Positions 17,122 through 26,842 of a stretch of DNA of 64,000 nucleotides are shown here, in pieces. A program made the translations under genes and the position numbers. The notes under the pieces are model-generated. The model worked only from the letters and a program-made list of their open reading frames with translations. It was not told the origin of the DNA and ran no database searches. The stretch covers positions 997,001 to 1,061,000 of the forward strand of contig NZ_CP154874.1 in NCBI RefSeq assembly GCF_041729615.1, in the 5' to 3' direction. Position 1 is the first letter of the stretch. Each line of letters begins with the position of its first letter. The stretch is from Pseudomonas alcaligenes (lineage in GTDB: Bacteria > Pseudomonadota > Gammaproteobacteria > Pseudomonadales > Pseudomonadaceae).

Positions 17122-18231
17122 TCAATGCAGCTGCTTCAGGGCCTCGCGGCTGAACTGCAGGATGTCGGCTTCGCGACCATCGCGCACCTTCACCGCCCAG
17201 TCCGGGTCGACCAGCAGGGCGCGGCCCACGGCCACCAGGTCGAACTCCTGCTTGTTCAGGCGCTCCAGCAGGTTCTCGATGCTGGCCGGCTCGGCCACCT
17301 TGTCGGTGTTGACCATGAACTGCAGGAACTCGCCGTCCAGGCCGACGCTGCCGACAGTGATGGTCGGCTTGCCGGTGAGCTGGCGGGTCCAGCCGGCCAG
17401 GTTGAGGTCGCTGCCTTCGAACTCCGGCTCCCAGAAGCGGCGGGTCGAGCAGTGGAAGATGTCCACGCCGGCGTCGCTCAGCGGCTTGAGGAAGGCGCCC
17501 AGCTCCTCGGCGGTCTGCACCAGGCGTGCGGTGTAGTCCTGCTGCTTCCACTGGGAGAAGCGGAAGATGATCGGGAAGTCCGGGCCGACGGCGGCGCGCA
17601 CGGCCTGGATCAGCTCGATGGCGAAGCGCGAACGGTTGGCCAGGTCGCCGCCGTACTCGTCGGTGCGCTTGTTGCTGCCTTCCCAGAAGAACTGGTCGAT
17701 CAGGTAGCCGTGGGCACCGTGGATCTCCACGCCGTCCATGCCGATGGCCTTGGCGTCGCGGGCGGCCTGGGCGAAGGCGGCGATCACTTCAGCGATGTCC
17801 TGCTTGGTCATGCCGTGGACCACCAGGTTACCGTCCTTGACCTTCTCCGACGGGCCGTAGCCCGGCACGCTGGCGTCCGGCTCGGTGCCCAGCTTGCGCA
17901 CGTTACCCACGTGCCACAGCTGCGGGACGATCTTGCCGCCTTCGGCGTGCACGGCGTCGACCACCTGCTTCCAGCCGGCCAGGGCGTCCTCGCCGTAGAA
18001 GCGCGGCACATGCGGATAGCCGTTGGCGGCCTTGTGGCCGACGGTGGTGCCCTCGGTGATGATCAGGCCGACATCGCCGGCGGCGCGGCGGCGGTAGTAC
18101 TCCACCACCTGGGCGTTGGGCACGCCGCCCGGGGAGAAGGAGCGGGTCATCGGCGCCATGACCACGCGGGTCGGCAGTTCCAGGCTGCCCAGGCGGAAGG
18201 GTGCGAACAGGGCTTTGACGGGGGCGGTCAT
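17122..18231 (-). CDS. Old Yellow Enzyme family NADH:flavin oxidoreductase
   Basis: A 369-aa FMN-dependent TIM-barrel enzyme. Visible: the N-terminal LFAPFRLGSLELPTRVVMAPMTRSFSPGG with the flavin-contact MAPMTR, QLWHVG (about 103), EIHGAHGYLIDQFFWEGSNKRTDEYGG (about 167-193, substrate His plus barrel signature), and GSVGLDG and VAVGRALLVDPDW at the phosphate site. The usual His-x-x-Asn (or His-His) pair appears as HGAH. These enzymes reduce activated alkenes, quinones and nitro compounds. GAGGAGA precedes the ATG at 18231. It forms a probable operon with the TetR gene upstream, and a copy of the shared operator lies in the 58-bp gap. Confidence 0.93.
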   Translation of the reverse strand: MTAPVKALFAPFRLGSLELPTRVVMAPMTRSFSPGGVPNAQVVEYYRRRAAGDVGLIITEGTTVGHKAANGYPHVPRFYGEDALAGWKQVVDAVHAEGGKIVPQLWHVGNVRKLGTEPDASVPGYGPSEKVKDGNLVVHGMTKQDIAEVIAAFAQAARDAKAIGMDGVEIHGAHGYLIDQFFWEGSNKRTDEYGGDLANRSRFAIELIQAVRAAVGPDFPIIFRFSQWKQQDYTARLVQTAEELGAFLKPLSDAGVDIFHCSTRRFWEPEFEGSDLNLAGWTRQLTGKPTITVGSVGLDGEFLQFMVNTDKVAEPASIENLLERLNKQEFDLVAVGRALLVDPDWAVKVRDGREADILQFSREALKQLH

Positions 18232-18254
18232 GGTGTCTCCTCTAGCCGGCCAGC

Positions 18255-18269
18255 TGACCGGTCGTCTCG
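18255..18269. promoter_or_regulatory. Putative TetR operator, copy 1 (OYE side)
   Basis: The 15-bp sequence TGACCGGTCGTCTCG lies between the TetR and OYE genes and is repeated exactly at 18897-18911, before the TetR gene. Its core GACCGGTC is a perfect palindrome, as expected for a TetR dimer site. NemR-type regulators of OYE genes use related GACC/GGTC boxes. Confidence 0.7.
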
Positions 18270-18289
18270 TCGATGGGCAAAAAAACGCG

Positions 18290-18883
18290 TCAGGGCCGCA
18301 GCAGCAGCTCCAGACGCTGAATGAAGGCTTCCAGGGGTTGCAGGCTGCGGCCGACCTTGAGGCGGGCCAGCACGCCCTGCCAGGCGTTGGCGATGAAGGT
18401 CGCCAGGTTGTCGCAATCCTCGTCGGCCGCCAGTTCGCCAGCAGCGCGCGCCTGTTCCAGACAGTCACGCAGGATGTCCACCGAGGCCTGCTGGATACGT
18501 TCGACCTCGGCGCCGATGGCCGGCAGCACTTCGCTCATCTCGAAGCTCAGGCTGCCGATGAAGCAGTGGTACTCAGGCTGCTCCTGACGCGAGAAATGCG
18601 CCAGCAGCTCGCGGTAGTAGCCGAGGATGCGCGCACTGGGGCTCAGCGCGGGGTTGCCCAGGGCCTCGGCGTAACGCGCCAGGCGCGGCCCGTAGACGAA
18701 CTCCAGGGCCTGCAGGGCGAAGTCTTCCTTGCTGGCGAAGTAGTGGTAGAAGCTGCCCTTGGGGATGCCGGCGGCCTGGACGATCTCCATCACGCCGGTG
18801 CCGTGGTAGCCACGCCGGGTCATCACCTGCGAGCCCTTGGCCAGGATCAGGTCGCGCTTGTCGAGTCGGACTGTACTGTTCAT
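18290..18883 (-). CDS. TetR-family transcriptional repressor (NemR-like context)
   Basis: A 197-aa regulator. The N-terminal HTH (about 8-55) has GYHGTGVMEIVQAAGIPKGSFYHYFASKEDFALQALE, the classic TetR recognition helix. The C-terminal ligand domain contains Cys residues (YHCFIGS near 108 and DCDN near 160) that could sense electrophiles. It is placed directly upstream of the Old Yellow Enzyme gene on the same strand with an identical palindromic box before each gene. It therefore probably represses itself and the OYE until an electrophile or quinone inactivates it. This is inference from context. Confidence 0.9.
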   Translation of the reverse strand: MNSTVRLDKRDLILAKGSQVMTRRGYHGTGVMEIVQAAGIPKGSFYHYFASKEDFALQALEFVYGPRLARYAEALGNPALSPSARILGYYRELLAHFSRQEQPEYHCFIGSLSFEMSEVLPAIGAEVERIQQASVDILRDCLEQARAAGELAADEDCDNLATFIANAWQGVLARLKVGRSLQPLEAFIQRLELLLRP

Positions 18884-18896
18884 GGCGGCGAGCATA

Positions 18897-18911
18897 TGAC
18901 CGGTCGTCTCG
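18897..18911. promoter_or_regulatory. Putative TetR operator, copy 2 (upstream of tetR gene)
   Basis: Second exact copy of TGACCGGTCGTCTCG, 14 bp upstream of the TetR start codon. It is well placed for autorepression. Confidence 0.72.
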
Positions 18912-19033
18912 CCCCGCCCAGCACTATTGATTTTGGTGATTGCGCTCCAGAAGCAGGCCGCGCCAGCGACCGCCGCCGCTCTTGACACGCAGGGTAGGCT
19001 GTCACTGAACCCGCGTTTTTTGAGGAGCGCCAC

Positions 19034-19729
19034 ATGCATCGCGACGAGGTCAGGGACATCTTCCAGCAACAGGCCGCCAGCTATGACAGGCAGTGGGCCA
19101 AGACGGCGCCACTGCGCGACTGCCTGCACCTGCTCGTCGACTCGCTGTTCGCCGAGCTGCCGAGCACTGCGCGCATCCTGTGCGTCGGCGTCGGCACCGG
19201 TACGGAGCTGGCCCATCTGGCCGCACAGAACCCGGGCTGGCGCTTCACCGCAGTGGAGCCTTCGGCGGCCATGCTCGAAGTGTGCCGGCAGCGGGCCGAA
19301 CGGGACGGCTTCGCCGCCCGCTGCGACTTCCACGAGGGGTATCTGGAAACGCTGCCGGCAACCGCTGCGCACGACGCGGCTACCTGCTGTCTGGTCTCGC
19401 AGTTCATTCTCGAAGCGCAGGCGCGCGCGGCCTTCTTCGCCGAGATTGCCGAACGGCTCAAGCCCGGAGGGCTGCTCGCCAGCTCCGACCTGGCCGCCGA
19501 CCTGGACTCGGCGGAATACGAAGTGCTGCTGACGGCCTGGATGCACATGATGGCGGCGGCCGAACTCTCGCCAGAGACCATGGCACGCATGCGCCAGGCC
19601 TATGCCAGGGATGTCGGGGTGCTGTCGCCTGAGCGCACCGCGGCGATCATCGCGGCCGGCGGTTTCGCCCTGCCGGTACCGTTCTTCCAGGCCGGGCTGA
19701 TCCACGCCTGGCTGGCGCGGCGCGTCTGA
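19034..19729 (+). CDS. Class I SAM-dependent methyltransferase
   Basis: A 231-aa protein with the Rossmann methyltransferase core: motif I ILCVGVGTGTELAHLA (about 48-63), acidic strand end FTAVEPSAAMLEVC (about 71-84), and motif IV region around CCLVSQFIL. It is followed by a RLKPGGLLASSDL post-core strand. The shape resembles small-molecule methyltransferases of the UbiE/type 11-12 group. Substrate unknown. GAGGAGCGCC precedes the ATG. Divergent from the TetR-OYE operon, convergent with the nitroreductase gene, with a 4-bp gap. Confidence 0.87.
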   Translation: MHRDEVRDIFQQQAASYDRQWAKTAPLRDCLHLLVDSLFAELPSTARILCVGVGTGTELAHLAAQNPGWRFTAVEPSAAMLEVCRQRAERDGFAARCDFHEGYLETLPATAAHDAATCCLVSQFILEAQARAAFFAEIAERLKPGGLLASSDLAADLDSAEYEVLLTAWMHMMAAAELSPETMARMRQAYARDVGVLSPERTAAIIAAGGFALPVPFFQAGLIHAWLARRV

Positions 19730-19733
19730 GTCC

Positions 19734-20471
19734 CTAGAGCCAGGTGACGTGCTGCTCCAGCGGAAAGCGCAGGCGCGGGTTGTACACGCCCTTCTCGCCC
19801 TGCCGGCCGACCGCCAGCAGCATGATCGGGATGGCCTGGCGCGGGATGTCCAGCACCTTGCGCAGGCGTACCTCGTCGAAGCCCTCCATCGGGCAGGTCG
19901 CGTAGCCGTGGCTCTGGAAGGCCAGCATCAGGTTCTCCGCCGCCAGCGCCGTCGACTTCACCGCCCACAAGCGCATGTCGGCATGGCTGTTGGGCTTGCG
20001 CATCAGCGGCTTGCGCAGCGCCACCAACCTCACCAGCTGGCGCTTGAACAGGCCGAGCAGGCCCAGCGGACCCTGGTTGTACTGGAAGGGCGCAGTCTTG
20101 GCGTAGAAGTGGCGGATGCGCGCCGGCACCTCGGGCTCCGGCCAGTACTTGACCATGTTGGCACAGGCCTGCTTCCAGGTGTCCGGGCGCGCCAGCACGG
20201 CGATGATCAGCGGCGCCCTGGCCGCATTCTGGCTCATGCACACCGGGTGCAGGCGCGCAAGCAGCGCCGGGTCGCGCACCACCTGGAAGCTCCAGGGCTG
20301 CAGGTTGCAGGAATTGGGCGCCAGCACGGCCAGTTCCAGGCAGTCGCGGATCACCGCGTCGGGCACCGCCTCGGGCAGGAAACGACGCACCGAGCGGCGG
20401 CTCTCGATCAGCGCGCGCAGGGCCTGCGGCGAGGCCGTGGGACTGAGCTCGTCGGGGGAAAAACTGGTCAT
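19734..20471 (-). CDS. Nitroreductase family flavoenzyme
   Basis: A 245-aa FMN-binding protein. The N-terminal ESRRSVRRFLPEAVP binds the FMN phosphate, APNSCNLQPWSFQVVRD follows (about 50-66), then SHGYATCPMEGFDEVRLRKVL and IPIMLLAVGRQGEKG. These enzymes reduce nitroaromatics, quinones or flavins with NAD(P)H. I chose ATG 20471 (nine bases after GAGG) over the ATG three codons upstream, which abuts it. It lies within a small cluster of redox-protective genes (OYE, nitroreductase, glutathione peroxidase). Confidence 0.88.
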   Translation of the reverse strand: MTSFSPDELSPTASPQALRALIESRRSVRRFLPEAVPDAVIRDCLELAVLAPNSCNLQPWSFQVVRDPALLARLHPVCMSQNAARAPLIIAVLARPDTWKQACANMVKYWPEPEVPARIRHFYAKTAPFQYNQGPLGLLGLFKRQLVRLVALRKPLMRKPNSHADMRLWAVKSTALAAENLMLAFQSHGYATCPMEGFDEVRLRKVLDIPRQAIPIMLLAVGRQGEKGVYNPRLRFPLEQHVTWL

Positions 20472-20562
20472 CGCGGGCATCCTCGGCAGAGGTCCCGATT
20501 AGGCTACCGGGACGCCGAGGGGGCAAGAGGCTGGTGGGTAATCGGCCGGAGGATTGGCGCAA

Positions 20563-21045
20563 TCAGCCTAGGGCTTTCTCGATGGCCTGGATCAGTGCCG
20601 GGTCGTCCGGCGTGGTGCGCGGCGAGAAACGCGCCAGCACGCGGCCGTCGCGGCCGACCAGGAATTTCTCGAAGTTCCAGGTGATGTCGCCGGGGAACTC
20701 GGCGCCCTCGCCCGCCAGCAGGCGGTACAGCGGGTGACGGTCGTGGCCGTTGACCTCGAGCTTGCTGCCCAGGGGGAAGGTCACCCCGTAGTTGAGGCTG
20801 CAGAACTCGCGGATCTCCTCCTCGCTGCCCGGCTCCTGGGCGGCGAACTGGTTGCACGGCAGGCCGAGCACGGTGAAGCCGCGTTCGCGGTACTCCTGAT
20901 AGAGCTTCTCCAGCCCGGCATATTGCGGGGTCAGGCCGCACTTGGAGGCCACGTTGACCACCAGCACTATCCGGCCCTTGTAAGGCGCCAGGGGCAGGTC
21001 CTGGCCGTCCAGTGCACGCAGATTGAGATCGTGAAAAGCACTCAT
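20563..21045 (-). CDS. Glutathione/thioredoxin peroxidase family protein
   Basis: A 160-aa peroxidase. The catalytic Cys lies in VNVASKCGLTPQY (Cys about 36), with the Gln of GLPCNQFAAQEPG (about 70) and Trp of ITWNFEKFLVGRDG (about 123) completing the tetrad. It has Cys, not Sec, like other bacterial enzymes, and a second Cys in LPCNQF that may resolve the sulfenic acid as in thioredoxin-linked forms. It reduces peroxides in the cytoplasm. Start ATG 21045 follows GAGGAGTCC. The terminator of slyD separates it from slyD. Confidence 0.93.
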   Translation of the reverse strand: MSAFHDLNLRALDGQDLPLAPYKGRIVLVVNVASKCGLTPQYAGLEKLYQEYRERGFTVLGLPCNQFAAQEPGSEEEIREFCSLNYGVTFPLGSKLEVNGHDRHPLYRLLAGEGAEFPGDITWNFEKFLVGRDGRVLARFSPRTTPDDPALIQAIEKALG

Positions 21046-21065
21046 GGCGGACTCCTCGGGGGACA

Positions 21066-21091
21066 AAAAAGGCGCCCGTGGGCGCCTTTTC
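21066..21091. terminator. Rho-independent terminator downstream of slyD
   Basis: Stem AAAAGGCGCC/GGCGCCTTTT with CGTG loop (21067-21090), between the slyD stop and the peroxidase start on the minus strand. It has A and T tracts on both sides. Confidence 0.85.
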
Positions 21092-21163
21092 GGTTTACTC
21101 AGCTTAGCAGCCGGAGTCGAGCCTGGAACGACCATAAGTCGTCTTGCTCGCTCCCATTGGCGA

Positions 21164-21649
21164 TCAGTGGTGATGACCGCCTTCGCCGTGGATGTGGCCG
21201 TGGGCGATCTCTTCGGCATGGGCGTCACGCACGTTGACCACCTTGACCTGGAAGTTCAGGCGCTGGCCGGCCAGCGGGTGGTTACCGTCGACGATCACGT
21301 CATCGCCTTCGATGTCGCGGATGGTGACGATCTGCATGCCGCCATCCGGACCGGAGGCGTGGAACTGCATGCCCACTTCCAGCTCGTCGACGCCTTCGAA
21401 CATGCTGCGGTTGAGGGTGGCGACCAGCTCGGCGCTGTACTCGCCGTAGGCCTCGCCCGGCTCGATGGCCACGCTCAGCTCGTCGCCGGCCTGCTTGCCC
21501 TCGAGGGCCTTTTCCAGGCCGACGATGATGTTGCCGGCACCGTGCAGATACACCAGCGGGGCGCCGCCGGCGGAGCTGTCGATCACCTCACCGGCATCGT
21601 TGGTCAGGGTATAGTCGATGGAGACAGCCTTGTTGGCGGCGATCAGCAT
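21164..21649 (-). CDS. slyD: FKBP-type peptidyl-prolyl isomerase SlyD
   Basis: A 161-aa cytoplasmic chaperone and prolyl isomerase. The FKBP half-domains (about 1-68 and 130-145) flank the insert-in-flap chaperone domain (about 69-128). LVYLHGAGNIIVGLEKALEGKQAGD is the signature. The C terminus has a modest His-rich metal-binding tail (HAEEIAHGHIHGEGGHHH), shorter than in E. coli; SlyD delivers nickel to hydrogenase or urease in other species. Start ATG 21649 lies only 14 bp from the divergent DUF3565 start. Confidence 0.95.
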   Translation of the reverse strand: MLIAANKAVSIDYTLTNDAGEVIDSSAGGAPLVYLHGAGNIIVGLEKALEGKQAGDELSVAIEPGEAYGEYSAELVATLNRSMFEGVDELEVGMQFHASGPDGGMQIVTIRDIEGDDVIVDGNHPLAGQRLNFQVKVVNVRDAHAEEIAHGHIHGEGGHHH

Positions 21650-21663
21650 GGAGGGAAAACCTT

Positions 21664-21942
21664 TTGCTAGAGAATGGAAAGGGATCAAGTTTACCCGCCA
21701 TACCGGCCGAAAGCGACCGCGGGCCTGACGGACGGGCCATCCGCCTGCTGGGTTTCCACCGGGACGAGGACGGCCACTGGGTCGCCGAGCTGTCCTGCGG
21801 CCATACGCAGCACCTGCGTCATCAGCCGCCGTGGCAGAATCGGGCCTGGGTGCTCGACCCGCGCGAACGTCAGCGCCACCTCGGCCAGCCCTTCGTCTGT
21901 GGCTGGTGCGCCGCCAAGGCAGAGCAAGTGGATAGGGAGTAG
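21664..21942 (+). CDS. DUF3565 protein, small zinc-site-like protein, TTG start
   Basis: A protein of 92 aa or slightly less. The conserved part is [30 protein letters not shown] (about 28-57) and FVCGWC near the C terminus. Cys-x-His and Cys-x-x-Cys together look like a zinc site. No ATG exists in frame; TTG 21664 is the only clear start and has no good ribosome site. The stop precedes the ackA ATG by two bases, so it is co-transcribed with ackA-pta. Function unknown; this linkage is common in Pseudomonas as I recall. Confidence 0.8.
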   Translation: MLENGKGSSLPAIPAESDRGPDGRAIRLLGFHRDEDGHWVAELSCGHTQHLRHQPPWQNRAWVLDPRERQRHLGQPFVCGWCAAKAEQVDRE

Positions 21943-21944
21943 TC

Positions 21945-23132
<1,188 letters not shown>

Positions 23133-23197
23133 GGCCCTGGCGGGCATTGCCCCCCGCCCATAGGCGCGCGCCCATCACCCCCTGCAAGGGAGACCCC

Positions 23198-25297
23198 ATG
23201 CATACCTTCTTCATCGCCCCCACCGGTTTCGGCGTCGGCCTCACCTCCATCAGCCTCGGCCTGGTCCGCGCCCTGCAGCGTGCCGGATTGAAGGTCGGCT
23301 TCTTCAAGCCGATCGCCCAGCCGCACCCCGGCGACGCCGGCCCGGAACGCTCCAGCGAGCTGATCGCGCGCACCCACGGCCTGCTGCCACCGCGCTCGCT
23401 GCCGCTGGCGAAGGTCGAGCGCATGCTCGGCGACGGCCAGCTGGACGAGCTGCTGGAGGAAATCGTCAGCCTGCACCAGCAGGCCGCCGCCGGCATGGAC
23501 GTGCTGATCGTCGAGGGCATGGTGCCAACCCGCCATGCCAGCTACGCCGCGCGGGTCAACGTGCACCTGGCGCGCAGCCTGGACGCCGAGATCATCCTGG
23601 TCTCGGCCCCGGAAGGCGAGGAGCCGGAGAGCCTGACCGAGCTGTCCGACCGCATCGAGATCCAGGCCCAGCTGTTCGGCGGCCCGCAGGAGCCGAAGAT
23701 GCTCGGCGTGATCCTCAACAAGGTGCGCCACCCGCAGGGCATCGAGGCCTTCACCGAGCAGCTCGGCCAGCTCTCGCCGCTGCTGCGCACCGAGAACTTC
23801 CGCCTGCTCGGCTGCATCCCCTGGCAGGACGAGCTGAATGCCCCGCGCACCCGTGACGTGGCCGAGCTGCTCGGCGCGCGGATTCTCAACGCCGGCGACT
23901 ACGAGCAGCGCCGCGTGCAGAAGATCGTGCTGTGCGCCCGCGCCGTGCCCAACACCGTGCAGCTGCTCAAGCCCGGCGTGCTGGTGGTGACCCCCGGCGA
24001 CCGCGACGACATCATCCTCGCCGCCAGCCTGGCGGCCATGAACGGCGTGCCGCTGGCCGGCCTGCTGCTATGCAGCGACTTCCCGCCGGACCCGCGCATC
24101 CTCGAACTGTGCCAGGGGGCCCTGCAGGGCGGCCTGCCGGTGCTGACGGTGAGCACCGGCTCCTACGACACGGCAACCAACCTCAACCGGATGAACAAGG
24201 AAATCCCGGTGGACGACCGCGAGCGCGCGGAGAAGGTCACCGAGTTCGTCGCCGGGCACATCGACCTGGACTGGCTCAAGCAGCGCTGCGGCACCCCGCG
24301 CGAGCTGCGCCTGTCGCCGCCGGCGTTCCGCTACCAGCTGGTGCGCCGCGCCCAGGAGGCGAACAAGCGCATCGTCCTGCCCGAGGGCAGCGAGCCGCGC
24401 ACCGTGCAGGCGGCGGCCATCTGCCAGGCCCGCGGCATCGCCCGCTGCGTGCTGCTGGCCAAGCCCGACGAGGTGTTCAAGGTGGCCAAGGCGCAGGGCA
24501 TCGAACTGCCGCCGGGCCTGGAGATCCTCGACCCGGACCTGGTGCGCGAGCGCTACGTCGAGCCGATGGTCGAGCTGCGCAAGGGCAAGGGCCTCAACGC
24601 GCCCATGGCCCTGGCCCAGCTGGAGGACAGCGTGGTGCTGGGCACCATGATGCTGGCCCTGGACGAGGTCGACGGCCTGGTCTCCGGCGCCATCCACACC
24701 ACCGCCAACACCATCCGCCCGGCCCTGCAGCTGATCAAGACGGCGCCGGGCTACAACCTGGTGTCCTCGGTGTTCTTCATGCTCCTGCCGGACCAGGTGC
24801 TGGTGTACGGCGACTGCGCGGTGAACCCCGACCCGAGCGCCGCCGAGCTGGCCGAAATCGCCCTGCAGAGCGCCGCCTCGGCCGAGGCCTTCGGCGTGCC
24901 GGCGCGGGTGGCGATGATCAGCTACTCCACCGGCGACTCCGGCAGCGGCGCCGAGGTGGAGAAGGTGCGCGAGGCCACCCGCCTGGCCCGCGAGCAGAAC
25001 CCGCAGCTGCTGATCGACGGCCCGCTACAGTACGACGCCGCCGCCATCGCCAGCGTCGGCCGGCAGAAGGCACCGGACAGCCCGGTGGCCGGCCGCGCCA
25101 CGGTGTTCGTGTTCCCCGACCTGAACACCGGCAACACCACCTACAAGGCGGTGCAGCGCAGCGCCGACTGCGTCAGCGTCGGCCCCATGCTGCAGGGCCT
25201 GCGCAAGCCAGTGAACGACCTGTCGCGCGGCGCGCTGGTGGACGACATCGTGTTCACCATCGCCCTCACCGCGATCCAGGCCGCGGCCAGGGGCTGA
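23198..25297 (+). CDS. pta: Phosphate acetyltransferase (long form)
   Basis: A 699-aa cytoplasmic enzyme interconverting acetyl-CoA and acetyl phosphate. Layout: N-terminal P-loop/BioD-like domain (about 1-200: FFIAPTGFGVGLTSISLGLVRAL), DRTGG regulatory domain (about 215-330), and C-terminal PTA/PTB catalytic domain (about 375-695: RIVLPEGSEPRTVQAA, VSGAIHTTANTIRPALQLIK, SVFFMLLPDQVLVYGDCAVNPDPSA, MISYSTGDSGSGAEVEKVREA, NVLIFPDLN-like VFVFPDLNTGNTTYKAVQR). Start ATG 23198 follows GGGAGA. This is the long form found in enterics and Pseudomonas, allosterically controlled through the N-terminal domains. Confidence 0.97.
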   Translation: MHTFFIAPTGFGVGLTSISLGLVRALQRAGLKVGFFKPIAQPHPGDAGPERSSELIARTHGLLPPRSLPLAKVERMLGDGQLDELLEEIVSLHQQAAAGMDVLIVEGMVPTRHASYAARVNVHLARSLDAEIILVSAPEGEEPESLTELSDRIEIQAQLFGGPQEPKMLGVILNKVRHPQGIEAFTEQLGQLSPLLRTENFRLLGCIPWQDELNAPRTRDVAELLGARILNAGDYEQRRVQKIVLCARAVPNTVQLLKPGVLVVTPGDRDDIILAASLAAMNGVPLAGLLLCSDFPPDPRILELCQGALQGGLPVLTVSTGSYDTATNLNRMNKEIPVDDRERAEKVTEFVAGHIDLDWLKQRCGTPRELRLSPPAFRYQLVRRAQEANKRIVLPEGSEPRTVQAAAICQARGIARCVLLAKPDEVFKVAKAQGIELPPGLEILDPDLVRERYVEPMVELRKGKGLNAPMALAQLEDSVVLGTMMLALDEVDGLVSGAIHTTANTIRPALQLIKTAPGYNLVSSVFFMLLPDQVLVYGDCAVNPDPSAAELAEIALQSAASAEAFGVPARVAMISYSTGDSGSGAEVEKVREATRLAREQNPQLLIDGPLQYDAAAIASVGRQKAPDSPVAGRATVFVFPDLNTGNTTYKAVQRSADCVSVGPMLQGLRKPVNDLSRGALVDDIVFTIALTAIQAAARG

Positions 25298-25304
25298 AGC
25301 CGCG

Positions 25305-26135
25305 CTAGCCGCCGGCGCAGGCCCGGCGGTATTCGCCGGGGCTGACGCCATAGCTCTGCTTGAACTGGCGGCTCAGGTGGCTCTGGTCGGCGAAGCCCAG
25401 CTGCATGGCCACCGCGAGCGGCGCACAGCCGGCGCGCAGCAGCGCGCGCGCCTGTTCCAGGCGGCGCTGCTTGAGCCAGGCGTGCGGCGGCAGGCCGGTG
25501 GCGCGGCGGAATACCCGGGCGAAATGGAACGGCGACAGGTTGACCGCCGCCGCCAGCTGCTCCAGCGACGGTGGCGCGGCCAGGCTGGCGGCCAGCAGCT
25601 CCTTGGCCCGCGCTACCGCCTGCGGCTCGCGCCCGGCCTCGCGCGCCTCGGGAATCCGCGCGTGGCGCTGCAGCAGCGGCAGCATCACCTCGCGCCACAG
25701 GGTCTGGCGCTGCAGCGCCGGGACCTGCGGGTCCTCCAGCTGGCGGTGCAGCAGCAGCAGGGCGCCGACCAGGTCGGCGTCGCCATGCACGCTGCCATGG
25801 AACATCGGCGCGCTGGCATGCGGCAGCTCCAGCTCGGCGAGCAGGTCGCGGAACTGCTGCGGATGAGGATAGAACACCCGGTAGCGCCAGCCCTGCTCGC
25901 TGGCGCGGGAGCCGGTATGCACCTCGTCCGGGTTGAGCAGGGCGAAGCTGCCGGCCGCCGCCAGGTGCTCGGCACCGCGGTAGCGATAACGCTCGGCGCC
26001 CTCCTCCAGCACGGCGATGGCGTAGCTGTCGTGCACATGGGGATCGAAGCAGTGCTCGATGAAGCGTGCGGACAGCAGCTCCAGGCCGCCCAGCTCGGCC
26101 ACCGAGCTGAAGCGTGACTGCTCGGCCTCAGGCAC
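25305..26135 (-). CDS. AraC-family transcriptional regulator
   Basis: A 276-aa protein with an N-terminal cupin sensing domain (about 18-100: HCFDPHVHDSYAIAVLEEGAERYRYRG, NPDEVHTG) and a C-terminal double HTH (about 175-275: LEQLAAAVNLSPFHFARVFRRATGLPPHAWLKQRRLEQA, then LGFADQSHLSRQFKQSYGVSPGEYRR). The start is GTG 26135, overlapping the last 8 bp of the GNAT gene upstream, so translation is probably coupled. Members of this cupin-type group usually control transporters or amino-acid enzymes; the target is unknown. It may regulate its own GNAT-AraC operon. Confidence 0.9.
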   Translation of the reverse strand: MPEAEQSRFSSVAELGGLELLSARFIEHCFDPHVHDSYAIAVLEEGAERYRYRGAEHLAAAGSFALLNPDEVHTGSRASEQGWRYRVFYPHPQQFRDLLAELELPHASAPMFHGSVHGDADLVGALLLLHRQLEDPQVPALQRQTLWREVMLPLLQRHARIPEAREAGREPQAVARAKELLAASLAAPPSLEQLAAAVNLSPFHFARVFRRATGLPPHAWLKQRRLEQARALLRAGCAPLAVAMQLGFADQSHLSRQFKQSYGVSPGEYRRACAGG

Positions 26136-26697
26136 CGAAGCGCGCCTCCAGGTCAGCCTTGACCTGCGGCCACTCGCTGTCGGTGATGCTGTACATCACC
26201 GTGTGGTCGAGGCGGCCGTCGGCCAGGCGCCGATGGTTGCGCAGCAGGCCCTCGCGCACGGCGCCGAGCTTCTCGATGGCGCGCCGCGAGCGCAGGTTGC
26301 TGGCGGCGGTCTTCAGTTGCACGCGTACCAGCTGCCACTCCTCGAAGGCGTGGCGCAGCAGCAGGTACTTGATCATGCCGTTCAGGCCCGTGCCCTGCTG
26401 GCGGGCATCGAGCCAGGTGGAACCGATCTCGGCGGCCGGCAGCACCGGGTTGAAGTCGAAGAAGCGGGTGGTGCCGACCAGCTCGCCGGCCAGGCGGATG
26501 GCGAACACCACCGCGCGGCCCTCACGGTGCTCGGCCAGGGCGCTGCGGTACCAGTCCGGGCGGCTGCTGCCGCTCATGTACTGCTGGGACTCGCGGTTGG
26601 CCTCGGCCAGGGCCAGCAGCCCCGGCAGGTCCGCCTCGCTCAGCGGTTCCAGGCGCAGGGCGCCCTGCTGCAGGGTGACGGGTTGGGGCTGGAACAT
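26128..26697 (-). CDS. GNAT-family N-acetyltransferase (RimJ/RimL-like)
   Basis: A 189-aa GNAT protein. The N terminus LQQGALRLEPLSEADLPGLLALAEAN is typical of the RimJ/RimL subgroup. The acetyl-CoA loop lies near IGSTWLDARQQGTGLNGMIKYLLLRHAFE (about 91-119), followed by VQLKTAASNLRSRRAIEKLGAVREGLLRNHR. Substrate unknown; relatives acetylate protein N termini, aminoglycosides or small amines. It forms an overlapping pair with the AraC regulator and is divergent from the large sensor kinase gene. Confidence 0.88.
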   Translation of the reverse strand: MFQPQPVTLQQGALRLEPLSEADLPGLLALAEANRESQQYMSGSSRPDWYRSALAEHREGRAVVFAIRLAGELVGTTRFFDFNPVLPAAEIGSTWLDARQQGTGLNGMIKYLLLRHAFEEWQLVRVQLKTAASNLRSRRAIEKLGAVREGLLRNHRRLADGRLDHTVMYSITDSEWPQVKADLEARFGA

Positions 26698-26842
26698 GAC
26701 GCGACTCCGGTAAAGCGACCACGGCCGGCCACGCTAGCAGGGGCCCGGCGGCGACTCAAGGGCGCTGCGACCATGGTCGGCCTGACGGCTGGCGGAACCC
26801 GTGCGAGACTACAGGCTCGCAGATGCCGCATCTGGAGCCCGC

